From the NCBI RefSeq assembly GCF_900112395.1, contig NZ_FOLN01000008.1:124001-188000 (forward strand): DNA of 64,000 bases, written 5' to 3'. The DNA comes from Algibacter lectus (GTDB lineage: Bacteria; Bacteroidota; Bacteroidia; Flavobacteriales; Flavobacteriaceae). The notes beneath the pieces were generated by a model. That model searched no databases and was not told the origin of the DNA. It worked only from the letters and a program-made list of their open reading frames with translations. Made by a program: the position numbers and the translations under genes. This document shows, piece by piece, positions 52,388 to 60,754 of the stretch (position 1 is the first letter of the stretch; every line of letters begins with the position of its first letter).

Positions 52388-52912
52388 ATGAAGAAAAAGT
52401 ACACTTTAATTGCATTTCTGTTTTTGTCTTTAAATGTTATGGCGATGCAAATTTTTGTTAAACTTAGTGATGGTAAGACTATAGCCTTAGAGGTTGAAGC
52501 AAATGATACAATTGATAATGTAAAAGCAAAAATTCAAGATAAGGAAGGTATACCTCCAAATGAACAAGTTTTAAAATACAACGGTCAGACTTTAGAGGAT
52601 GGACGTACGCTAGCTGATTATAATATTCAAAAAGAATCTACTTTGTTTTTAGAGTCGTCTACATTATCAGTAAATAATTTAGCGAATGTAGAGTGTAAAT
52701 TATCCGTATATCCGGTGCCTGCTAAAAATTATATTTCTATTTCTAATTTAAAAGAAGTTAAAACATACCGTATTCTAAATGTACTAGGACAAGGAGTTCA
52801 GGAAGGTGTTGTTTCTAGTGGTAAAGATCGAATTGATATTCAAAGTTTAGATAGAGGTTTTTATGTTTTGAATTTTAAAAATGAAGAATCATTACGTTTC
52901 TTGAAAGAATAA
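52388..52912 (+). CDS. Secreted ubiquitin-like protein with T9SS type A sorting domain
   Basis: This 174-aa protein has three parts. Residues 1-19 are a signal peptide ending VMA, so cleavage leaves MQIFVK, the exact N terminus of ubiquitin. Residues 20-88 align with human ubiquitin 1-69 without a gap, 52 of 69 identical by hand count. Lys6, 11, 27, 29, 33 and 63 are kept and Lys48 is Gln. The interaction patch is lost (Leu8 to Ser, Ile44 to Lys, Val70 to Glu), Arg42 is Val, and there is no Arg-Gly-Gly end. Residues ~95-174 ([14 protein letters not shown] to the SLRFLKE end) are a T9SS type A sorting domain. Start ATG 52388 gives the best signal peptide; the frame is open to 52337. Confidence 0.9.
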   Translation: MKKKYTLIAFLFLSLNVMAMQIFVKLSDGKTIALEVEANDTIDNVKAKIQDKEGIPPNEQVLKYNGQTLEDGRTLADYNIQKESTLFLESSTLSVNNLANVECKLSVYPVPAKNYISISNLKEVKTYRILNVLGQGVQEGVVSSGKDRIDIQSLDRGFYVLNFKNEESLRFLKE

Positions 52913-52936
52913 GCGGTTTCTTTTTATTGAAATCTC

Positions 52937-52957
52937 TAGACGGAATCTTTCTGTCTA
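52937..52957. terminator. Short two-way hairpin between convergent genes
   Basis: The arms TAGACGGAA and TTCTGTCTA (9 bp with one G-U) enclose a TCT loop. It lies between the ubiquitin-like gene and HMG-CoA reductase and includes the latter's stop codon. Confidence 0.5.
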
Positions 52958-54274
52958 TTCCTTTCTTAAATTATTGATAGCATTTACAACAGCACTATGG
53001 CTAACAGGATTGTTTGCAAAATGTTCAACTAGAATCACTTTTTCTGCATCATTAGCTTCAAACTGATTTAAAATATTCATAAGGTGCATTTTCATGTGTC
53101 CTTTTTGAATACCAGTAGTTGTAAGCGAACGCAATGCTGCGAAGTTTTGTGCTAATCCTGCAACTGCTACAATAGACATCAACTCTTTTGCCGATGGTTT
53201 ATGGAGTAATTCTAAAGCTAATTTAACCAAAGGGTGTAAGCCTGTTAATCCGCCAACGGTACCCAAAGCTAATGGTATTTCCATCCAAAAGGTAAATATG
53301 CCGTTTTCAATTTTAGAGTGCGATAAGCTACTGTATTTTCCGTTTCTAGAAGCATAAGCATGTACGCCAGCCTCTACAGCTCTAAAATCGTTTCCGGTGG
53401 CAAGTACAACAGCATCAATACCATTCATAATACCTTTATTATGAGTCACGGCTCTATAAGGTTCTACTTCTGCAATATTTACAGCTCTCACAAATTTTTC
53501 AGCGAAAGCTTTACCAGAAATGGCTTTATTTTCACTTAAATCTTCCACCTTACAACTTACCTCGGCACGCACTAAACATTCGGGTACGTAGTTAGAAAGG
53601 ATGCTCATCACTATTTCTAGATGCTTTTCTTCTTCACAAAAACCAGAAAATAATAAAGCCTCATTTTTAAAGGTTTTTGCAAATTGCTCTAGACAAGAAT
53701 TTATAAAATTAGCACCCATGGCATCTAGCGTTTCAAAAGAGGCGTGTAGTTGGTAGTAGCCTTCAATATCGGCTGTTTTATCTCGTAATTCAATATCTAG
53801 AATACCACCGCCACGAGCTTCCATGTTTTTGGTAAGTGGCTTAGCTTCGGTAATTAATTTTTGTTTTACGGTGTCGAAAAACGATTTTAGATTTTCATAA
53901 TCACCATGAAACATAAAATGAACTTGTCCAATTTTTGTAGTAGAAATTACAGTAGTTTTAAAACCACCTCTGTCTAGCCAAAATTTTGCAGCTTTACTTG
54001 CTGCGGCTACAACAGAGCTTTCTTCAATAGCCATTGGTATGGCGTAAAGCGTTTCGTTTATTAAAAAGTTAGGAGCAACACCAAGTGGTAAATAATAATT
54101 ACTAATGGTGTTTTCTATAAACTCATCATGTAATTGCTGTAGCTTTTCGTTATCATTCCAGTATTGTTTTAAAACAGCTTTCGTGTTTTCTGCATTGGCA
54201 AAATAGGTATTTGCAATCCAGTCAATTTTTTTAGATTTAGATAATTTTGAAAATCCAGCAATCGTTTTACTCAT
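52955..54274 (-). CDS. mvaA: Hydroxymethylglutaryl-CoA reductase, class II
   Basis: This enzyme reduces HMG-CoA to mevalonate, feeding the mevalonate kinase and decarboxylase encoded at 10-12 kb. The 439-aa protein is of the class II (degradative-type) form, which also serves biosynthesis in Bacteroidota. Markers are EARGGGILDIELRD, AVTHNKGIMNGIDAVVLATGNDFRAVEAG (the catalytic Lys/Asp region), PLALGTVGGLTGLHP, and the catalytic His in GHMKMHL. It is transcribed away from the DPP IV gene. Confidence 0.95.
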   Translation of the reverse strand: MSKTIAGFSKLSKSKKIDWIANTYFANAENTKAVLKQYWNDNEKLQQLHDEFIENTISNYYLPLGVAPNFLINETLYAIPMAIEESSVVAAASKAAKFWLDRGGFKTTVISTTKIGQVHFMFHGDYENLKSFFDTVKQKLITEAKPLTKNMEARGGGILDIELRDKTADIEGYYQLHASFETLDAMGANFINSCLEQFAKTFKNEALLFSGFCEEEKHLEIVMSILSNYVPECLVRAEVSCKVEDLSENKAISGKAFAEKFVRAVNIAEVEPYRAVTHNKGIMNGIDAVVLATGNDFRAVEAGVHAYASRNGKYSSLSHSKIENGIFTFWMEIPLALGTVGGLTGLHPLVKLALELLHKPSAKELMSIVAVAGLAQNFAALRSLTTTGIQKGHMKMHLMNILNQFEANDAEKVILVEHFANNPVSHSAVVNAINNLRKE

Positions 54275-54425
54275 AATTTGTTCATTTAACGGTGTAAAGA
54301 TAATACTCTTCTTATAATTAATCGTGAACTTGAGTTTTACTAGTTATTTATGTGTTAATATTATCGTTTTTTTGAAGTATTTTTACTAAACTTGCCGGTA
54401 TTATGAGAAATAAACATCAATTTTA

Positions 54426-56615
54426 ATGAAATACCTAAGATTCAGCTTTCAAATTTGTCTTTTTTTTACAGCCGTATTATCTGCTCAAAATAAAGAGGTT
54501 ACTCTAGAAGAAATATGGAACGGAACATTTAGAACTGAAAGGCTGGATGCTTTACATTCTATGGCTAATGGTCAGCAATATTCTGTTTTAAATTTTAATC
54601 GTGAAGCACGAAGTACTTCTATAGATATCTACGATTATAAAACCTTAGAAAAGGTAAATACTTTGGTTAGTTCTAGTGATTTACCGAGTGTAGATTATTT
54701 TACGGATTACACGTTTAGTGCGGATGAAAGTCAAATTATATTAGCCACAAACGAGGAGTCCATCTTCCGTCATTCAGTACTTGGGCATTATTATATCTAC
54801 GATGTAAAAAGTAAAAGTTTAACTTTAATTTCTGAAGAAAAAATACAAGAGCCAACGTTGTCTCCTAACGGAGATAAAGTAGCTTTTGCCAGAAATAATA
54901 ATTTATATATTAAGGATTTAGTAACAACTGAAACTTTTCAAATAACCTTTGATGGTGTAAAAAATAAAATTATTAATGGTATTACAGATTGGGTTTACGA
55001 GGAAGAATTTGCCTTTGTTCGCGCCTTCGATTGGAATGCCGATGGAACTCAAATAGCATACATTAGATTTGATGAAACCAACGTGCCTGAATTCTCGATG
55101 GATGTTTATGGTAAGGGGCTGTACCAAACACAAGAAGTGTTTAAATATCCTAAAGCTGGTGAAGCTAATTCTAATGTGTCACTTCATGTTTATAACTTGA
55201 AAACGACAAAAACAGCTAAAGTTAATTTAGGAGAAAAGATTGAATATATAGCGAGAATTGAATGGACTAAAAACGCTGATGTTTTAAGTGCCCAGGTTTT
55301 AAATCGTCATCAAAATAAATTAGACTTATTAGCTTATAACGCTGCTGAGAATAAAACTAGTGTATTGCTAATTGAAGAAGATAAAGCTTATGTTGATGTT
55401 ACCGATAATTTAACGTTTTTGAAAGATAATAGTTTTATCTGGACGAGCGAAAAGGATGGCTATAATCACATTTACCACTACAGTAAAGATGGTAAGTTGA
55501 TAAACCAAATAACTAAAGGAGCTTGGGAAGTAACCAATTACTATGGTTTTAATGAAAAAGCGAAAACTATTTTTTATCAATCGGTAGAAAATGGATCGAT
55601 AAATCGTGATGTTTATTCTATTAAATTAAACGGTAGGAGCAAAACAAGACTAACCCAAGATGAAGGAACAAATGGGGCCGATTTTAGTGCCGATTTTTCA
55701 TATTTTATAAATACATTTTCTAACGCTTCAACACCACCAAGATATACTTTAAACAGTGCTTCTTCTGGTAAGGTGATTAAGTTGATAAAAAATAATGAAG
55801 CGCTATCCAAAACGCTTTCAGAATATAAAATTTCTAACAAAGAATTTAGCACAATTGCTATAAACGGAAACGATTTAAATATGTGGACGGTTAAGCCTAC
55901 AGATTTTGATCCTTCAAAACAGTATCCGTTATTAATGTTTCAGTACTCTGGACCAGGTTCGCAACAAGTTGCAAATAGTTGGATAAGTTCTAACGATTAT
56001 TGGTATCAATTATTGGCGCAAAAAGGCTATATTGTAGCCTGTGTTGACGGACGAGGAACTGGGTTTAAAGGTGCTGATTTTAAAAAAGTAACTCAAAATG
56101 AATTAGGGAAATACGAAGTTGAAGATCAAATTGCTGCGGCTAAGCAGTTAGCGGCTTTACCTTATATAGATGCCGAGCGTATTGGTATTTGGGGATGGAG
56201 CTTTGGTGGCTTTATGAGTAGTAACTGTTTGTTTAAAGGGAATGATGTTTTTAAAATGGCAATAGCTGTTGCGCCGGTAAGTAGCTGGCGTTTTTACGAT
56301 TCTATTTACACAGAGCGTTACATGGCAACACCACAAGAGAATTCAAGTGGTTATGATGAAAATTCGCCTATAAATCATGTTGAAAAACTTAAAGGAGATT
56401 TTCTTTTAATTCATGGTTCTGGAGATGATAATGTGCATGTGCAAAACACAATGCGTTTGGTTGAAGCCTTAGTGCAAGCAAACAAACAATTTGATTGGGG
56501 GATTTATCCAGATAAAAACCATGGTATTTATGGTGGTAATACAAGGTTGCATTTATATACAAAAATGACCAACTTTTTAGATAAAAATCTAGGTGATAAA
56601 ATAAGCAAGAAATAA
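54426..56615 (+). CDS. Dipeptidyl peptidase IV-like S9 family serine peptidase
   Basis: DPP IV releases X-Pro dipeptides. The 729-aa protein has a signal peptide (ICLFFTAVLSAQ), an eight-bladed propeller domain of about 450 residues, and a C-terminal alpha/beta hydrolase domain. The nucleophile is in GWSFGGFMS, the Asp in IHGSGDDNVHVQNT and the His in DKNHGIYGG. The substrate-binding Glu pair is visible in YEEEFA. It is followed after 29 bp by two peptide transporter genes, which would take up its products. Confidence 0.93.
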   Translation: MKYLRFSFQICLFFTAVLSAQNKEVTLEEIWNGTFRTERLDALHSMANGQQYSVLNFNREARSTSIDIYDYKTLEKVNTLVSSSDLPSVDYFTDYTFSADESQIILATNEESIFRHSVLGHYYIYDVKSKSLTLISEEKIQEPTLSPNGDKVAFARNNNLYIKDLVTTETFQITFDGVKNKIINGITDWVYEEEFAFVRAFDWNADGTQIAYIRFDETNVPEFSMDVYGKGLYQTQEVFKYPKAGEANSNVSLHVYNLKTTKTAKVNLGEKIEYIARIEWTKNADVLSAQVLNRHQNKLDLLAYNAAENKTSVLLIEEDKAYVDVTDNLTFLKDNSFIWTSEKDGYNHIYHYSKDGKLINQITKGAWEVTNYYGFNEKAKTIFYQSVENGSINRDVYSIKLNGRSKTRLTQDEGTNGADFSADFSYFINTFSNASTPPRYTLNSASSGKVIKLIKNNEALSKTLSEYKISNKEFSTIAINGNDLNMWTVKPTDFDPSKQYPLLMFQYSGPGSQQVANSWISSNDYWYQLLAQKGYIVACVDGRGTGFKGADFKKVTQNELGKYEVEDQIAAAKQLAALPYIDAERIGIWGWSFGGFMSSNCLFKGNDVFKMAIAVAPVSSWRFYDSIYTERYMATPQENSSGYDENSPINHVEKLKGDFLLIHGSGDDNVHVQNTMRLVEALVQANKQFDWGIYPDKNHGIYGGNTRLHLYTKMTNFLDKNLGDKISKK

Positions 56616-56644
56616 TAAAAGCATAATTAACTAACAACAAATTT

Positions 56645-58198
56645 ATGGCAGCTAAGGCATTGCAACCACATCAAAAGGAGTTATTTGGACAACCAATAGG
56701 ACTGTATATTTTATTTTTAACCGAAATGTGGGAACGCTTTTCATACTACGGTATGCGTGCCTTATTGGTGTTGTATATGACTACGCAAACTACGGGAGAT
56801 GCTAGAGGTGCAGGTTTAGCCTGGACAGACCAAGAAGCTTTAGCGCTTTACGGTTGGTATACTATGCTGGTTTATGTAATGTCTATCCCAGGAGGAATGA
56901 TTGCAGATAAATTGATTGGTCAGAAAAAAGCCGTCCTATATGGAGCCGTTATTTTATGTATTGGTCATGCCGTTTTAGTACTTACTGATATTTGGGCATT
57001 TTATACCGGTTTAGGTTTAGTTATTCTAGGTGTTGGTTTATTAAAACCTAACATTTCTACTATGGTTGGTGGCTTGTATAAGGCAGGTGATATTAGACGT
57101 GATAAAGGATTTAGTATTTTTTATATAGGTATTAACTTAGGGTCGCTTTTAGCAACTATGATTGTTGGTGGTGTTGTTGCAAAATGGGGATGGCATGCTG
57201 GTTTCGGGTTAGCAGGTGTTGTTATGGTTCTTGGATTAATAAACTATATCGCTGGTCAAAAATATTTATCTCAGGTCGGTAACTTTATACCGAGCACAAA
57301 TGATAAAAACGAGGTGTCTTACGGTCAGTTGTATTCTGAGTTGTTTAGTTCTCCAAAACAATTAATGTTTGCAGGTGTATTATTAGCGGCATCTTTATTT
57401 GGTTGGTATGCTATGGGCTGGGGTTATGGTCTATTGTTTTTGTTTTTAACAGCAATAGCGTCTTTATTAATGATGATTTATAAAGATTTAGATACGCAAG
57501 TGTATAAAGATCGTTTTGTTGTGTTACTGCTATCATTCATTATGGTAATTATCTTTTGGGGCGCTTTTGAGCAAGCCGGAGGGTTAATTAATTTATATAC
57601 AGATACTAAGACGGATAGAGTGTTGTTTGGTTGGGAAATACCAACAGTTATGTTTCAAAGTTTAAATGCCGGATTTATTATTCTTCTTGCAACTACTGTA
57701 GCTGGTATTTGGGCTAAACGAAAACTAAAAGGAAGAGAAGCTTCTTCTATATTTAAAATGGCAGCAGGTATTATAATCATGGGCTTTGGTTTTCTATTCA
57801 TGGTATTTGCAGCCATGGAGTTTGAAAAATCTGGAACGTCTAGCATGATTTGGTTAGTGTTAGCTTATTTATTTCATACCATTGGAGAGCTTTGTATTTC
57901 GCCAGTTGCGCTTTCTTTTATAACAAAATTAGCGCCTGTTAAATACGCTTCATTAATGATGGGAGTTTATTTCGCTGCCACTGGTCTTGGTAATAAAGTC
58001 GCTGGTGTTATAGGTGAATCTGCAAGTGAATTTGGAGAGCTTAATATTTTTGCAGGAATTGTAATTTTTACTGTAGTTATTGGTGTATTATTTATAATAA
58101 TTTTGAAGCCATTAAAACGGTTAACTCATGGAGCGGAAGAAAGCGAACGCGTTTTAAAAAACGAAGAAGCTGAAGGTTTCGAATTAGCTGAAAACTAA
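56645..58198 (+). CDS. POT family proton-coupled peptide transporter 1
   Basis: This 517-aa inner-membrane transporter has 12-14 predicted helices. The family motif ExxERFxYYG is present as EMWERFSYYGMRALL at the N terminus, and the PTR2 signature appears as GFSIFYIGINLGSLLATM. It imports di- and tripeptides with protons. It is the first of two tandem, non-identical copies downstream of DPP IV. A short terminator follows, so transporter 2 may be partly uncoupled. Confidence 0.95.
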   Translation: MAAKALQPHQKELFGQPIGLYILFLTEMWERFSYYGMRALLVLYMTTQTTGDARGAGLAWTDQEALALYGWYTMLVYVMSIPGGMIADKLIGQKKAVLYGAVILCIGHAVLVLTDIWAFYTGLGLVILGVGLLKPNISTMVGGLYKAGDIRRDKGFSIFYIGINLGSLLATMIVGGVVAKWGWHAGFGLAGVVMVLGLINYIAGQKYLSQVGNFIPSTNDKNEVSYGQLYSELFSSPKQLMFAGVLLAASLFGWYAMGWGYGLLFLFLTAIASLLMMIYKDLDTQVYKDRFVVLLLSFIMVIIFWGAFEQAGGLINLYTDTKTDRVLFGWEIPTVMFQSLNAGFIILLATTVAGIWAKRKLKGREASSIFKMAAGIIIMGFGFLFMVFAAMEFEKSGTSSMIWLVLAYLFHTIGELCISPVALSFITKLAPVKYASLMMGVYFAATGLGNKVAGVIGESASEFGELNIFAGIVIFTVVIGVLFIIILKPLKRLTHGAEESERVLKNEEAEGFELAEN

Positions 58199-58207
58199 AA
58201 AGTACAT

Positions 58208-58227
58208 AACCCTCTTTTGAGGGTTTT
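58208..58227 (+). terminator. Short intrinsic terminator after transporter 1
   Basis: AACCCTC, a TTTT loop and GAGGGTT are followed by a short T run. It is weak and may only attenuate transcription into transporter 2. Confidence 0.6.
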
Positions 58228-58256
58228 CTTCATTATAACCATTAAATATTCTTTTT

Positions 58257-60041
58257 ATGAATACAGATATTGAAAATCTATTTAAAGACAAAGTAATAGG
58301 GCATCCTGCAGGTTTGTTTATTATTTTCTTTACAGAAATGTGGGAACGTTTTTCATTCTACGGAATGCGTATTCTTTTAGTATTGTTTTTAACTGCACCT
58401 ATGCTTGGCACTAATCCAGGTTGGGAGTGGCCTCGTGAGCATGCTTTGGCTTTAATTGGAACTTATGGTTCTATGCTGTATTTAACCCCTATTATTGGTG
58501 GTTGGGTCGCCGATAAAATTACGGGTTATAAATGGGCTGTAATTATTGGTTGCTTCTTCATGATGCTTGGTCATTTATCTATGGTTTTTGAAACACCTTG
58601 GTCTTTGTATTTAGGTTTGGCTTTATTAATTGTTGGTACAGGTTTTTTTAAGCCTAATATGACTTCTATGATTTCTGAAATGTACAAAGGCAAAGAGTCT
58701 AAAAAAGATGGCGCTTATACTATTTATTATATGGGTGTAAATGCTGGAGCTTTCTTCGGAATGATGCTTTGTGGTTATTTAGCAGAAAATATTGGTTGGA
58801 GCTATGGTTTTGGACTGGCAGGTATCTTTATGTTACTTGGTCTAATTCAGTTTTGGTTAGCAAAAGACTTTTTTGGACAAATTGGTGAAAAACCATCTAA
58901 AGTGCATGAAGTAGAATTGCCTCAAAATATTAATGAAAGAAATCCTAAAGAACAAGATGCAACAGAGCATGTTGAGAAGTTAAATCCTTTTACTTCTGTA
59001 GATAAGGTGTTGATAATTTTATCTGCACTAGGAGGCTTTTTATATCTTTTAAACGATCCAATTTCTAAGATAGGAAACGTTAATTTGTTAAACTTCAAAT
59101 TAGGAGGTTTAGATGGTTCTAGTGTTACTGTTTTAACGGCGTTAGTTCTGTTTTTATATTTAATAATAACACGTATTTCTCGATATTCTAGAATTGTGCG
59201 CGATAAAATTATTGCAGTGTCTGTTTTTGCTGTATTTACAGTAATATTCTTTGCAGCTTTCGAGCAAGCTTTAGGCTCTATGACGCTTTTTGCTAGAGAT
59301 TATACAGAGCGTGCCCTTACTGGTAGTTCTGCAACAATTTTTAAAGTTATCGATTTAATATTAACTGTAGGTCCATTAGCAATTATCACTTATGTTTTAC
59401 TTTTGCTTTTCAAAAAAACATATAAGAAAATCTTATTGTCAAATATAATTCTGAGCTTGTCTTTTGTGTTTCTATGGTATATTGTTTATTATAAAATTAA
59501 TAATGAATTCAGTAAAGATGCTACTGAAGTACCTGCAACTTGGTTTGGTATTTTAAATTCATTTTTCATAATTACATTAGCACCATTATTTTCTAGATGG
59601 TGGGAAAGTAAATATAACCCGAGTGCAGCCACAAAGTATGGTATTGGTTTATTGCTTTTAGGTTTAGGTTTTGGTGTGTTAGTTTTTGGTACATTGGGTA
59701 TTCCGCAAGGCGCAAAAACAGCATCGGTTAGTATGGTGTTCTTAATATTGGCTTACCTGTTACATACTATGGGAGAATTGTGTATTTCTCCGGTAGGTTT
59801 ATCATACTTAAGTAAATTAGTTCCGGGTAGAATGATTGGGTTTATGTTCGGTATTTGGTATTTAGCCATTGCTATCGGTCAAAAAGCAGCGGGAACTATG
59901 GGAGGCATGATTGATAAGATTACTGCAGAGTATTCTCTAAGTAGTTTTTTCTTGATATTTACTATTGTTCCGGCAATATTTGCGTTAATTTCATTAGTGC
60001 TGAATCCTTTACTTAAAAGGCTTATGCATGGTGTACGATAA
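58257..60041 (+). CDS. POT family proton-coupled peptide transporter 2
   Basis: This 594-aa paralogue of the upstream transporter has EMWERFSFYGMRILL and AYTIYYMGVNAGAFFGMM as the two signatures. It is longer because of a hydrophilic loop (residues ~215-245, rich in Glu, Lys and Asn) and extra helices in the middle. It probably has a different peptide preference from copy 1. The tandem arrangement and divergence suggest an old duplication. Confidence 0.95.
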   Translation: MNTDIENLFKDKVIGHPAGLFIIFFTEMWERFSFYGMRILLVLFLTAPMLGTNPGWEWPREHALALIGTYGSMLYLTPIIGGWVADKITGYKWAVIIGCFFMMLGHLSMVFETPWSLYLGLALLIVGTGFFKPNMTSMISEMYKGKESKKDGAYTIYYMGVNAGAFFGMMLCGYLAENIGWSYGFGLAGIFMLLGLIQFWLAKDFFGQIGEKPSKVHEVELPQNINERNPKEQDATEHVEKLNPFTSVDKVLIILSALGGFLYLLNDPISKIGNVNLLNFKLGGLDGSSVTVLTALVLFLYLIITRISRYSRIVRDKIIAVSVFAVFTVIFFAAFEQALGSMTLFARDYTERALTGSSATIFKVIDLILTVGPLAIITYVLLLLFKKTYKKILLSNIILSLSFVFLWYIVYYKINNEFSKDATEVPATWFGILNSFFIITLAPLFSRWWESKYNPSAATKYGIGLLLLGLGFGVLVFGTLGIPQGAKTASVSMVFLILAYLLHTMGELCISPVGLSYLSKLVPGRMIGFMFGIWYLAIAIGQKAAGTMGGMIDKITAEYSLSSFFLIFTIVPAIFALISLVLNPLLKRLMHGVR

Positions 60042-60067
60042 TAAAATAAAATGTTAAAATATATAAG

Positions 60068-60095
60068 AACGCTCCTTTTTTAGGGGCGTTTTTTG
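60068..60095 (+). terminator. Intrinsic terminator after transporter 2
   Basis: The arms AACGCTCC and GGGGCGTT enclose TTTTTTA and are followed by a T run. The T run doubles as the TTTG box of the next promoter. Confidence 0.75.
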
Positions 60096-60124
60096 TAAGT
60101 TAGGTACGGCTTTTGTTACTTTTG
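60092..60124 (+). promoter_or_regulatory. Promoter for thioredoxin-fold gene
   Basis: A TTTG at 60092-60095 and TACTTTTG at 60117-60124 are 21 bp apart, the best full match to the Bacteroidota -33/-7 pattern in the window. It starts inside the preceding terminator. Confidence 0.6.
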
Positions 60125-60183
60125 TAACAGGTTAACAGTTTTAAATAATAAATATGAAGCTGAATACATTAAAATTAATTGCA

Positions 60184-60732
60184 ATGAAAAAAATAACATT
60201 CGTGTTTTTATTGACGCTTATTACTACGGTTTACGTAAGCGCACAAGAAATTAACTGGTTAACTTTAGATGAGGCTATAGCGCTTCAAAAGAAAGAGCCA
60301 AAAAAAATTATGATGGATATTTATACCAACTGGTGTGGGCCATGTAAAATGTTAGATAAAAATACGTTTCAAAATAAAGAAGTAGCAGACTATGTAAATA
60401 AACATTATTATGCTGTTAAATTAAATGGAGAAGGAAATGATGTGGTAACGTATAAAGATAAAGCATACGGTAACCCTAATTACGACCCGGCAAAAGCAAA
60501 TAGGCGTAATTCTGCGCACGAATTAGCGCGCTATTTCCAAATAAACGCCTATCCAACAGTTTTGTTCTTTGATGAAACAGCTGAGGTTATTACGCCGTTA
60601 AGAGGATATCAAACACCTCCGCAATTAGAGTTGTATTTAAAAATGTTTAAAAACGACGATCACAAAAATATTAAAACACAAGATGAATTTAATACGTATT
60701 ACAATGCGTTTAAAGCAGAATTTAAAGGGTAG
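60184..60732 (+). CDS. Periplasmic thioredoxin-fold protein
   Basis: This 182-aa protein has a signal peptide (KKITFVFLLTLITTVYVSAQ) and a thioredoxin-like domain. The active site YTNWCGPCKMLDKNTF and the cis-Pro in NAYPTVLFFDE are intact. It should act as a disulphide reductant in the periplasm. The frame is open to ATG 60154, but ATG 60184 gives the usual signal peptide. Its terminator lies inside the convergent comEC gene. Confidence 0.88.
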   Translation: MKKITFVFLLTLITTVYVSAQEINWLTLDEAIALQKKEPKKIMMDIYTNWCGPCKMLDKNTFQNKEVADYVNKHYYAVKLNGEGNDVVTYKDKAYGNPNYDPAKANRRNSAHELARYFQINAYPTVLFFDETAEVITPLRGYQTPPQLELYLKMFKNDDHKNIKTQDEFNTYYNAFKAEFKG

Positions 60733-60754
60733 TTATAGTAGTCCTGAATAGATT

